NCBI GenBank assembly: GCA_019054805.1
Contig: JAHQIY010000034.1
Span: 372,001-436,000 of the forward strand
Direction: 5' to 3'
Source of the DNA: Brachionus manjavacas
Lineage: Eukaryota; Rotifera; Eurotatoria; Ploima; Brachionidae
DNA length: 64,000 bases
Below, piece by piece: positions 41,161 to 52,141 of this stretch. How positions within the stretch are numbered: the first letter of the stretch is position 1; each line of letters opens with the position of its first letter. The notes beneath the pieces are model-generated. The model did no database searches. It was not told the DNA's origin and saw only the letters and a program-made list of their open reading frames with translations. The position numbers and the translations under genes are program-made.

Positions 41161-42944
41161 AAATTAAAATAGACGAATTGTAAAAATATACAAGATTTTT
41201 TACCTTATATAAGAACGACTAAAATCTTTTTTTAATAAAAGTCGTGACAAAGTGACAGATTTTTTTATTTTTTAATTGAAAAGGTGTTAATTTTTTTTTA
41301 TGTATAATTGTTATGGGGTATTCTATTTAATATTTGGGGTAATTTATTCAATAATTGGAGTATCCCGATTAAATTCGCCTAAAAGTACTCGAGAATTGTT
41401 AAGTTTCAAAATGACATTTAATTGTTTTAAATTTTTTCATGTTATTTTATTTTAACAATTTAGTTTTTGATGAACTTTTACCGTTTTAGATAAAAGATAC
41501 ATTTTAATTGATTTGTGCAGACTTTAATTAATTTTTTATATTTTTTATTTATACAAAATAAATTAAAATTGCATTTATTCCTAATAATTTGAGGTTTTTT
41601 TACGGTACTTTCTTTTTTATTTAAAAAAGATTATCAACACCTTTAAATTTCAAAAAAAAATTTTAGAACTAAAATTTTTTAAAAATCATAAAAAATTTTG
41701 GGTCTAAAAATTAAAAAAAGTGTAATGGACGATGTTTTGGCTATAAAGATTATAAAAGGGAATGACAAAAAAACACGAGGAACAACTAAACAGAATGTTA
41801 AGTTACCTACCGTCTTGATGACTTAGGAATTGGTTTTATTAGAAAAGATAAGAAAAAAATATTTTTTAACGTAATCCATATATTCGATTTACTTTAGAAG
41901 ACCATTCTAGAAGTATTATAAACATTCAACAAAATGCTAATTAAAAAATATAAATAAAAGTATAAAAAAACTAATTAAGATAAAAGAAATCTAATCATTT
42001 TTTCAGATACGTCAGGATTGATAACCAAATATGGAAATTTTGTTTTATGGAAAATAATATAAAATGACAAAATTAGCTTGTATTGTTACAGAGCTTTAAA
42101 ACTTGCTTTTTAGATTTTATTATTCTTATTATTATTTTTATAATAGTTTTATTCGAAATTTTAAGGTGATGAATATTTTTTTTTTAGATAACAAATGGCG
42201 TACAGTAAAATTCAAATAATTAGGAATAAATGCTTAAAAAAAATTGATCATTTATTTTAAAAATTTTGGTGATTTACACCCGGTGTTGTTTTTTTACTTT
42301 TAATCTTGATGGGTGTAGGTTTTAGACACAAACCTTAAAAGACTAAAAATTATTTACTTGTGAATTTAAATTTAAAAAAAAACTTTTTTGTAAACAGGAA
42401 TTATTTAAATTTTTGATTAATAAATTAAAAAATTAACCAACAGTAAAAAAAAAGTAAAAAATTTTTATTTTTAAAATTGTGAATTTACTGATAAGAAAAA
42501 AAATTTTACAATTAAGAAATAGATTGTTACGCATTATTTAAATTGATGTGATTATTTTGATATTTAGAAAGAATAATTTATTATAAAAATTGGACACTTT
42601 TATTTTTTTAATTAAACTCTCTATTAAGTACTTGAGATAATTTTTCTTCTAAAATGAGATTTTTTATTATGCAATTCGTTCAAAGTTTAAAATAGTGTTA
42701 CAAATTATTTTACTTGATAAAAAACACTCCTATTAAATCCTCTATGCAATGCTAAAATAATGTTTTATCTATAGAAGTTAGAGAGATAACTTTTCAAATT
42801 TCCAAAAGAAATTAATTAAATTTAGGAAAATTTGAATTAAATTTTGACAAGCAATACAATAATGTTGGAAAAAATCAAAAAAACCTTTTCAAATTTCATA
42901 TACTTGAAGTTTAATTAAAAGCAAATACTTGCAACCTTTTCATC
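41161..42944. other. Non-coding AT-rich stretch
   Basis: No gene or defined repeat seen upstream of the EGF gene promoter. Confidence 0.4.
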
Positions 42945-42952
42945 TATAAATA
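42945..42952 (+). promoter_or_regulatory. TATA box of the secreted EGF gene
   Basis: TATAAATA, 36 bp before the ATG at 42988, implying a very short 5' leader. Consistent with a strongly expressed secreted product. Confidence 0.5.
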
Positions 42953-42987
42953 TCTCTCTATTTTTCTTTTTTACAACAAAATAAAAA

Positions 42988-44771
42988 ATGAAGCAAATTG
43001 TACTGGTTTTAGCTTTGGTCGTCATCTGCTCTTTTTCAGCTGCTGATGCCTCTTGGTTTTCATCATGGTTCAAGAAATACAAAAATGGCTGTGATCCTAA
43101 TCCATGCGAGCACAAGGCTAACTGTATTCTTGATGCCAAGAACAATACCTTGTTTACTTGCGTGTGCACAGAGGGATATCACGGAAAAAAGTGTGAAGAC
43201 AAAACTGGATGCTACAAGAATCCATGTAAGAAAGGTAAGTGTTCCAACTTGAAGAGCAATCCATCTGATTACGTTTGCACATGTGATCCTGGATATGTGG
43301 GAAAGAAATGCGATACAAGTTAGCTGGCTTTTTCTTTTTTTTTTGAAAAATAATAAATATAAATCTAAAGAGGATCCATGCTTGAAAAATCCATGCAAAA
43401 ATGGTGGTGTTTGCAAAGTAAATGAAAAAACAAAGGCTGAATGCACATGTCCACCAGGTTGGACTGGTAGCAAAACCTGCGAAAAAAGTATTATTTAATT
43501 TAAAAAAAAATTAGTAAATTTTATTTAAATCTCTGTCAAGGATTTTGTAACATTACTAGATTTAAATCCAAATTTTTTGCTGACGGTTCAGCAACAGTTT
43601 ATGTTGACCAAGAAATTGAAAACAGGATGAAGGATATAGAAAAATTGGCTGATTTGTGCCACGTCAAATTGTACATTTTGAAATCGTTTACTTTGCATCC
43701 AAATGTAAGAGCAACTTCGTTTGATGCAAAGGATAAAACTAATCCTGGATTTTATACTGGTCAAGCTTTGCAATTTCAAATTTACAATCAAAACGATAAA
43801 TTAGAATGCAATGATATATGCTTGTCAAGTAATACTTTTTTTATAATAAGGTGATGTGAATTAAAAAAAAAATACAGAACAATAGTTAAAATACTTTCAA
43901 TATTTTCAAAATTCAAAAATGCTCTTGGTAATTGCATATCAGCCAAATTCAGCTTCTGCAAAAACTCAAAAATTTAAAATAAAAATACACATCCATTTAA
44001 ATATAATTTAGATAATTCGCAGAAGCTTAATTTAGGGATACTTGGAGGCTTAAGTCAATACAATTTTTTCGGCCATATTTTCTCTTTAAAAAATTTAAAT
44101 TAATATTTTAATGAATTCTTCTGTACCACTTACTTTTCTTCTGTAGATTTTTCTTTTTCTTCGGAAAAAGCATTTAAATTTCCCTTTAGGCTTTTACTTA
44201 TATTATAAGAAAAAATTCTATATAAACTCATTTGTATCATTTTTAATCTTACAGTTCAACTTCTAGATCTTTTTTCTTTACTTCATTGCTGTTGAATTTT
44301 TTAGACAATTTTTCACTAAAAAAATTAAATATTAATTTAATTTAAGACAAATTTTTCAAATTTACTTTTTCGCATTTAATTTTTTATTTTCTTCAGCATT
44401 TATTTTTATTTTTTCATTCAGACTTTGCCTTTTGAATTGAAGAAAAAAATTTATTTAGTATAAGAATCAATTTTGGGCAAAAAAGATTGAATTTTTTTAA
44501 ACTTTTGTTTTGTGTTATGGTTCTAAAGTTCATATTGCTTTATAAAATTAAACGTGATGCAAAAAAATATTAAAATTAAATAGAAATTCCAATTCCGAAT
44601 GCCAAGGCAAAGTGTTTTGTTGACGGACTTTATGCTATTAAATTCAAATGGAGTATACTAGATCCAACTGTTTTTAGCACTGGTCATCATGTTGCCAATC
44701 TAACTGCTTATAACAAAATCAGAGAAGCACATCAAGTTGGATGCAGAGAAACAAAATTTAAATATTATTAG
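42988..44771 (+). CDS. Secreted protein: three EGF modules plus a decayed M15-peptidase-like domain
   Basis: Four exons, 42988-43318, 43371-43487, 43541-43828 and 44584-44771, all GT-AG and in frame, 307 residues. Signal peptide MKQIVLVLALVVICSFSAADA. EGF1 (GCDPNPCEHKANC...CVC...KKC), EGF2 (GCYKNPCKKGKC...CTC...KKC) and EGF3 (DPCLKNPCKNGGVC...CTC...TC) each have six cysteines. The C-terminal ~150 residues (VYVDQEIENRMKDIEKLADL, LYILKSFTLHPN, NPGFYTGQALQFQIY, CNDICL, CFVDGLYAIKFKW, STGHHVANL) follow the order of blocks in secreted M15-like (D-Ala-D-Ala peptidase fold) domains. The usual His and Asp of the SxHxxGxAxD zinc motif are replaced (GQALQ). I infer a non-catalytic binding domain. Secreted recognition or matrix roles are possible. 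Confidence 0.72.
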
Positions 44772-45791
44772 GATTATTATATTTTTTTAGATAAAATTGT
44801 AAAATAATGACATTAGTTAATGCTTATTAGTTAATAAATAAATTGTTTTTATTTATTTTTTGAAAAATTACATTTTATTAGATAGAATTTACAAACTAAA
44901 TTAAATTACAAATAAATAAAAAAAAATTTTAATTTTCTATTATTTTTTGAAAATTTTAAATAAAACCGAAAAATTTGTTTTTTATAATTCCAGAGACATT
45001 CTTAGTCTATTTAAAATCAAATAATAAGGTTCATTTATCCGGAAACACAGAAAACACAAGAAACACAGGAATCACAGGTATGTTTGTTGAGTTGGTTTTT
45101 TTAGTAGAATATAATTTTGGTTTTGTTTTGGATTGGGACCTCCTGTCCCAATAAAGTTTTTAATTAAATCCTAATTGTTTAAATCCAAAACAATCGAATC
45201 TATAGTAAGACTTGAGAAGTCTGACTGGATTGAGTCAAAAGACCTTCCAGAATAACCAGAAAGTTAACAGATGTCTTACCTTTTCGAATATTTTTTAATC
45301 TGATGTAGCACTAGCTCGAAAAAAGATAAAAAAAATAATCTAAAAAACCTTTTTTCAAATTTTTAAATCAATTATTTTATCTCATTCCATTTTTTTATTT
45401 CATGATTAATTTTACGATTAAATTTTACAATCTTTTCAGGGTAACTGTAAGGTTTTGAATTCACATCATTTGACTTCATTTCACATGAATTCACTAACTA
45501 TTTTTTTTATTAATTAATAAATAAATCAAATCTGTAAAATGTTACAATTTACAGAATAAAAATAAAGCATCCCATTCAAATCAATAAGTAAAAAACAATA
45601 TAAAAATTTTCAAAAAATAATTTCGAAAAAAAAATATCAAAGATGGTCAAATTTTTCAAAAATTTTTTTTAATGAACCTTAATATTTGTTTTATTTAGAA
45701 TTAAAAATTAAAAGAGATTGATATATATAATTATTTATTATAACTAAAATTTGGAATTTTTTACCAAAATTATTAATATTAAAAATATAAA
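44772..45791. other. Non-coding AT-rich stretch
   Basis: No gene. A small patch at 45030-45080 contains repeated AAACACA(A/G)GAA units (ACACAGAAAACACAAGAAAC), a minor tandem repeat. Confidence 0.4.
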
Positions 45792-46002
45792 TTAATTTTT
45801 CTGCTTCGCTCTTATTCCGAGCATACCGCGTAGAACAAGCTTGTACATTGATTCATTGAATCCAATATTCTGGTCTAACAGGAAATTTTAAAAGATAAAA
45901 TGAATTAAAAAATTATTTTTTAAATTGAATAAAAGTCTAACCTTTTGCAGCCCTGTAGATTGTTTTGGACCATTTTTGCTCCTGTACTTTTTGCCCAAAC
46001 AT
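45792..46002 (-). CDS. Very small two-exon gene (47 residues), unrecognised
   Basis: Exon 1 46002-45942 and exon 2 45874-45792, separated by a 67 bp GT-AG intron, encode a 47-residue basic protein (MFGQKVQEQKWSKTIYRAAK, then NIGFNESMYKLVLRGMLGIR and a short basic tail). An alternative upstream ATG at 46030 in another frame gives MAKALVPDTDVWAKS but then loses the exon 2 frame. Exon 2 composition is clearly protein-like. No membrane segment. I recognise no family. It could be a small mitochondrial or ribonucleoprotein factor. Confidence 0.4.
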
Positions 46003-46030
46003 CAGTATCAGGAACAAGGGCTTTTGCCAT

Positions 46031-46629
46031 TACTCAAATTTTTTTTGTTTTTTCACTTTCCATGTCATTTCGGGAAGCATTTGATTCTTTAATTTGAGAA
46101 GGCTCAATAGCTGGCTTCAAAGTGAACAAATGTTGTGATCACAACGTCGACGTTCTTGGAATCAAATCGGTAGAATTCAGATTTAAATAATTTCGCCTAA
46201 ATTTTTTAGCCATGAATTATTTTTTCCCTTCAAAAGAATTAATTTAACTTGAGATTATATTTATTATTTAAAAATTAAAAAATACTTGTATTTTATATAA
46301 GACACAAATTTCGAACAAATCTAGATAATCATTCAATAAATAATGTTGATTCAAAATAATGGCAATTTTTGTTAAAAAAAATTTATTTATATTAAAAAGA
46401 GTCGAAATTAAGGAATTCTCAAAAGTTAATTTTTTTTCCACAAACTGTTTAAAGTGCTAGAAAGACAGATAGCTTTTTTACACTTGGATTTTTTAAATAA
46501 TGAGATTAATAATTGATCTAAATAAAAGCAGCCAAACACTTTCGTAAAAATGAAGTAAAATCTGAGACGATTATTTATAAAAATCTTAAATAAAAAAATA
46601 TTAAAAAAATAGGTTTTAAAAATTAAAAA
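46031..46629. other. Non-coding stretch upstream of the 47-residue ORF
   Basis: A minus-strand frame at about 46150-46060 (TLKPAIEPSQIKESNASRND) is coding-like and might be an upstream exon or pseudogene piece. The rest is AT-rich. Confidence 0.3.
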
Positions 46630-46860
46630 TTATTTTAACTTAGCATTGGACAATGTGGACAACATTAGAAAAGACTTAAAAGTATCGTAACTATTTTTGA
46701 ATTGATTGAGGGTTGAAAGTGGATTAACTTCCGATGGTAAATTAATCCATTCGTTTCCGACTCAATGTAAGCAGTTGGTTGAAGTTTGACCGGACATGAT
46801 TCTCTTGTGCCCTCTGTTTCCTTGAACAGGTCTAGTTTGAAACAGGAGTTAAATAAATTT
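46630..46860 (-). mobile_element. LINE 3' remnant
   Basis: On the minus strand a frame reads RPVQGNRGHKRIMSGQTSTN, and then in another frame VGNEWINLPSEVNPLSTLNQ followed by FKNSYD. This is the same C-terminal LINE block (VVNEWNKLPEE...NSFK) as at 1-330 and 55.6 kb. It is short and frameshifted. Confidence 0.65.
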
Positions 46861-47716
46861 GGTTATTTTTTAAAAATATGTTAAAAAACGTTTACCGATT
46901 GCAAAAAATAAACAATTTTACTAAATTTTAACAAAAATTTAGACAAAATTTAAGCAACTACCTAGAATTATTTACAAAAAAAAATTTGATAAAAATTTTG
47001 ATAAAGTGAAAAAGTTTTTCAAAAACAAAACCCCCGCTTTGGCCTTAAAGTATAATTTTTTTTTCAGAAATATAAGCAAATTTTTAATAGAAATAAATTA
47101 ATTATTATATTTGTAAAATTTAAGATTTGATGTAAAAAAAATTGTAAAAAATTATTAAATAAATTGAACAAAGCGCAAAAGAAGTATCAAAAAGGCTTGA
47201 AAAACCCTTTGGACTTTTGAGTGCTAAAAAAATCCAAAAAAAAATTGATTATCTTCAAATTAAAATAGAGCCAGATAAAAAATCTATTAAATTAAATTTT
47301 TTTTTTAAATATTCAATCTGAAAGAGTCTAAAAACTCCTCAGGCTTTTATGCATAAAATTTTCTATTGACATTAATTAATTTTAGTTCTTTGTATGGCAC
47401 AATTTAAAAAGGGAAAAAATTAGAAAATATTTTTTGGAGATATTTTATTCAAATTTTCGATTTAAAAGGACATGGTGAAGATTAATTAAATAATGATTGA
47501 AATTTAATAAAATTATTGAATGAATTTTGTCATTTTTTTAAAAGTTTTTACTTTAATCAAGACCAAAATTTTTTTAAGACTTCACCTCAAATATTACCTA
47601 TATTTTAATATATGACTAACAAAAAAAAATTTAACTAATACTTAATTTAAATAAAATCTCAAAAAAATCTCTAAGCAGTAGATTTTTATTATAATTGAAT
47701 TTTTTCACAATTTAAA
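46861..47716. other. Non-coding AT-rich stretch
   Basis: No gene seen before the ATG at 47717. Confidence 0.4.
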
Positions 47717-48371
47717 ATGGCTTATTATGAACTAAACGGTAAAAGAGTATATATAGGTGACAAAACAAACAATTTTCCCAAGCCCACTCAGCAATACGTA
47801 AGTTTACAACCAATTATTCAGCCTCAATTATACTCGGAAGCGTATCTTCAGCCACAGCAAATAATTGTTCCAACCCAACCAAATGTTTTTGTAAAAACCA
47901 TAACTGAGGAAGAGAACGATGAAAGTTCTTATGAATACGACCAGCACGAATTAGCCCAAGCTCCAGACTGCAAGTGTGAGTTTTGTCACAAGCTTAAATG
48001 TGACTGTCATTCTTGTAATCCGAGACGATACTGCAAATGTTTTTACTGTGAACGTCTTCATGACAGCAGCAAAAAAATGCTAATTAAAAGGGACTTTTTG
48101 CCCAGTGAACAAATTCAAAAGGTAATTAGTTTAAAAAAAAAAAGTGGGTTTTTTAAACACGAATTCATAGGAAATTTTCATGACAACATTCTCAAAATAG
48201 CATTGTTTAAAGAATTTTCTTATTAAATTTTGAGAATGTTTACTTTTAAATTTTGGTACAATTGACACTTGAATTAAGGATTTGCCAATGACCAAAAATT
48301 TTTCAAAATCGGATTCCTCGAACGAAATTGCGCTACCCAAATCGAACAACAAGAGTTGGTACATGAATTAA
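47717..48371 (+). CDS. Protein with three CxCxxC motifs, unrecognised
   Basis: Exon 1 47717-48121 and exon 2 48279-48371, joined in frame through GTAATT...AATTAAG, give 165 residues. The N-terminal ~60 residues are Gln/Pro/Tyr-rich, then an acidic patch (EEENDESSYEYD). The centre carries nine cysteines in three identical spacings: C85-x-C87-x2-C90, C95-x-C97-x2-C100 and C106-x-C108-x2-C111 (CKCEFC, CDCHSC, CKCFYC). The C-terminal tail is Lys/Ser-rich. No signal peptide, so the cysteines are probably reduced and may bind zinc or another metal. I know no family with this exact repeat. Confidence 0.6.
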
Positions 48372-48674
48372 AAGCTAGGCCATGAACTAATTATTTTATT
48401 TAGAAAAAAATTTTAAAATAAAATCATCATTCTATTTGAATATTTACATAACAGTTTTATTTATTTCATACTTAATTTTTATTTTTGTTGTTGTTGTTGA
48501 CACGAATAGCGTTGAGCTTTGTAAAATGAGTAGAATGTACATAGTGTAGAAAATAATTTTAAAAACAGTCTTTTCTATTAAAATTGGAACTAATTAAAAT
48601 AACAAAAATAAGGTAGGAAAATTTGAAAAATGTAGAAAAAAAAACTGAAGAAACTTTGAAGTGACAACACATTT
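48372..48674. other. Convergent intergenic spacer
   Basis: 3' UTRs of two convergent genes; contains a short GTTGTTGTTGTT microsatellite near 48486. Confidence 0.45.
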
Positions 48675-49424
48675 TTAGACTGTCCTATTGTTCTTGTCGA
48701 GCAATTCGTTTGGTTCTATTCTGTCGAACGCATTCAGAACAGAAGACCATAAACCATTGAAAGTGGTTGAGAGAGACTTTGAAGCTGATGGATCCGAGGT
48801 AGCGCTAGCAGAAAACTCTTGACTATTTTGACCATTAGCTTGATTTGGGTTCTCAGTCTCATTGTAATTCTCAATGGTGTGCTGTATTGCAATCGGACTT
48901 ATCCATTCTCTTGGTATTATGCGCTCTATAAATGGAACGTAAGTGGATATATAAGCCAGGCGATTCACCCATGCTGGAATATCTTCGCCGCAAAGAAACT
49001 GGCAGAATTTGCTGGAAAAACTGTTGCAATTTTTGTTAATCAAATGATAGTCTATGCCTCTAAATTCTCGTCCTATCAAGGCTACAATCTGTTCGATTTC
49101 AGCTTTGGTAAAATCTGTCCTTCCAATTTCTATTGATTCTCTAACGAAAAAATTTATTTTACATCAAAAAAATAAAGTCTAAAGTTTAGCCTAAACTAAC
49201 TTGAACTTAAATGATTCTCCGAGTTCTTCGGTGTCTTTGGGCACCATTTCGAAAATTCCGCTAAAAGGAAATGGATGTCCTCCGTATCCGTACTCAACTC
49301 CATATACTTCAACTCCACTATGGTAAATTCCTACACCCAGTGCGGATGTGTATCCATTCATTGTGTACATATCGTATATATTTATGAAAATGGCTTCACC
49401 CTCTTTCTTTCTTGTAGCTGACAT
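48675..49424 (-). CDS. DESI2: Desumoylating isopeptidase 2 (PPPDE family)
   Basis: Two exons, 49424-49201 and 49140-48675, in frame, 229 residues. PPPDE cysteine peptidases remove SUMO or ubiquitin-like tags. The papain-like dyad is H35 ([20 protein letters not shown]) and C113 (INKNCNSFS). The block [10 protein letters not shown] is diagnostic of DESI2/PNAS4 rather than DESI1. Further matches are [40 protein letters not shown] and a PREWISP-AIQ segment. The C-terminal ~55 residues are polar and disordered, as in vertebrate DESI2. Confidence 0.93.
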
Positions 49425-49439
49425 TGCTATTAAGTTAAC

Positions 49440-50480
49440 AGATGTTGACTTTTTTTTACCAAAAATTTCTGATTAACTAATAAAATTTGTATCTGGCAAA
49501 AAAATAATGATTTATTTTCAGATGGTTACTTGGGTAATAAAATCTTAAGTATTTCGAAAAAAAATGAATTAATAGGCGATTTTAATGACAACTAGTGAAT
49601 TTCTAGTTATTTTTTTCATCTTAAACATAAATTATAACAAAATTCGCTTGCAAATAAAACTAAATTTAAAATTATTTTTGTTAATAAATTATGATTTTGC
49701 AAGTTATTTTTGTTTGTGATTCGAACCATTATTGCTTGGTGTTCGAATTCACCATAAAATCAACAAAAAATTAATGGTTTCTTGACCCAAATTCAAAAGA
49801 ACCATCATTTAGTTCTTTCTAAAAAAATTTTTGCTACAGTTTACATTTTTTTTCAATCGAAAATTTAAAGAATAATTTGCAGTGAAAATTTAAGCAAGAT
49901 CAAAAGCCTGGATAATTGCTTTTTATTTTTGAAAATAAAAAACTAAAAAATTTTTCCTTTTTTTTATCTATTGAAAGCAATTTCAATTAATTCTAAATTC
50001 GGAAAAAGTTATTATTAATTTGAGTATGTAAACAATCAATCAATCAATTTTAAAATTTCTGTTCACTTACTTAAAGATTTTATAAAAATAAGTGAAATAA
50101 AAAATATCTCTATGAAAATTTAACAATAACTAAAAGCTTAAATGAAAATTTTTTTTTTAATTTATTTATTAAGAAGTGACATAAGTTTTAAATCAAGTAA
50201 GAGGAAATAACATTTTTAATTTCTTCTCTCATTTTTTTTCTTTTTAAAAAGGAATATAGCTAAATTTAATTATGCATATCGAGATTATTGAAAAGCTGCT
50301 GCCAACGAATACATAAAAAATTATTAAATCAATTTTCATCTATTTTATTATTTAATTTTTGTGTTCAAAATTAATTAAACAAACAAAATATATTTTTTTA
50401 TAAAATTTTATTAAGTAACTATTAACTGATAAAAATTTCAATATTAAATACATTTTAATTCAATCTCTCAAATTTAAAAA
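49440..50480. other. Non-coding AT-rich stretch
   Basis: No gene. Around 49715 the sequence GATTCGAACCATT resembles a tRNA B box inverted, but no tRNA can be folded around it. Confidence 0.4.
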
Positions 50481-50483
50481 AGC

Positions 50484-51722
50484 TCATTCTGGATTTGATT
50501 TTCTTGTGTTTTCTTCAAATTGAGACAAAAAATTTATCAAACTTATACGATCCCTTAATTAGAAAAAACTGTTTTTAATATTATTTTTTCAATTTTTATT
50601 TTGAATATTACTCATGTCTTAAATTAACTACTTTGGAAAGAATCATATCACAAATGTCTGCTGATTTATCATTGTCTGTAGAGTTACTTTCTGAAAAGTT
50701 TTCTTTGTTCGGTTTGTTTGCTACGTCATCCAGTTCTGCGTTCTAAAATATTTAAATTTATTCGAATTTTTCAAATTTTCTAAATAACCAAACCAAGCAT
50801 TTTCTCAAATTTTCTTTGTCCAAAATTGCCATATTTTTGCGTAAAACCTTAAAAAAAACCAATGGTGACATGAAGCATTCAATTTGAAAAAATTCCCAAA
50901 TACTTTTGCATCTTTAGGAGTTAATTCCACCATTATTCTTCTATTTGGTTTCTCTTCTTCTTCGTTGTCAGTATCAGAAGAGTCTGAAGCATTGTTTTTA
51001 TCAAAAATGAAATCATTTCGTTCCAAATTATTCAAAAAATTTTGCTCATCATTAATTTCGTAATCTTTGATATTTTCAGATTTATATTTAAATTCACTAT
51101 CCGGACCATTTATTTTAATTATATAGCCATCTGAAGTTTTTATATTAAATGAACTGTTCGCCCATTGCTTGCGAATTGTCTTGGACGAATTACTAATTGT
51201 CTGTCTGCCGCACTCGTGGTATTTCTCTTGGTCAATGGATTTAAAATTAGTGTGCCTAAGGGCATATCTTTCTTTTTTTCTATGAGCGCCATTGATATAA
51301 ACACAAAATCCAGCTTCCAACCTTTTTAGTTTTTCACTTTTTGAATCTTTTTTATGGGCCATTTTGGAAATTCTTTGATAAAATTTTTTTTTAAATTAAA
51401 TAATAAATGAATTAGCCAGCAAAATTACTGATTGTTTTGTTGAAGCTTTTTCAAATGCTCTTCATACCTTCTGTTGTTTACGACATTTCTCTGAAAAAAA
51501 GGAGCAAAATTGTAAGAAAATTAAATTATTAATAACAAACATTTGAATCATTAAAATTTAATTCCACAATTGGATTCGACTTGTCCCATTGTTTTCTCTC
51601 TAAATAGAAATGGCTGAATTAAATCTGATCAATCTTTAATTCTGTTACTAACTAGAAAATTTTTTTTTGTAAACAAAATCTTCTTCAGTCATCCTGAAAT
51701 ACTCTTGGTCATCGTTGATCAT
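50484..51722 (-). CDS. KATNIP N-terminal-like protein, paralogue 1
   Basis: Seven exons: 51722-51653, 51599-51541, 51490-51429, 51372-50904, 50847-50794, 50742-50612 and 50553-50484; total 915 nt, in frame, 304 residues. The block NNRRYEEHLKKLQQNNQ ... EKLKRLEAGFCVYINGAH resembles the N-terminus of katanin-interacting protein (human RLEHLEQGFSVYVNGAN), a ciliary-base protein. Then WANSSFNIKTSDGYIIKI, an acidic Ser patch, VELTPKDAKVLRK and a final ICDMILSKVVNLRHEDRISL. The large C-terminal domains of vertebrate KATNIP are absent. A paralogue with the same exon plan lies just upstream (52142-57016). The link to KATNIP is from memory and only covers a short region. Confidence 0.65.
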
Positions 51723-52141
51723 AATTTACATCAAAATAAATTTAAGTTTTATTCGAATTTTTTATTCAAAAAAATTAGAAATTTTAGATTTTAAATTGCA
51801 GCTTATTTTTTCATGCAATCATTAAAAATAAAATGAATTTTGAATTTAATTTTTTATTGTATTTGCTCAAAATTCTAAAATGAAATCAAAAATAAGCTGA
51901 CTCGATTCGAGACAGGATCAAGAAAGTTTAGAGAATAGTTTTAAAATTATCCGATCAGAACCATGACTTTTGACAGATAATAAAAATCCATTTAATAAAA
52001 AAAATTTTTTGATTAAAAATTTAGATAGTTTGAATGGAAATTAAATTTTATTAAATGAAAAATTAAAAATGACCGGAATATATAATTTAAAAACAGGAAT
52101 AGAAATGACACGTTTACTTAAAAAATCCATTTGTTTTGATT

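Noticed and set aside
43063-43473. 136-codon antisense frame over the EGF exons
   Set aside because: Shadow of the EGF gene, running across its intron.
50805-51362. Read-through form of KATNIP-like paralogue 1 ending in WQFWTKKI
   Set aside because: The end of this frame is intron read through; splicing at GCAAAA|GTATTT restores the exon that aligns with paralogue 2.
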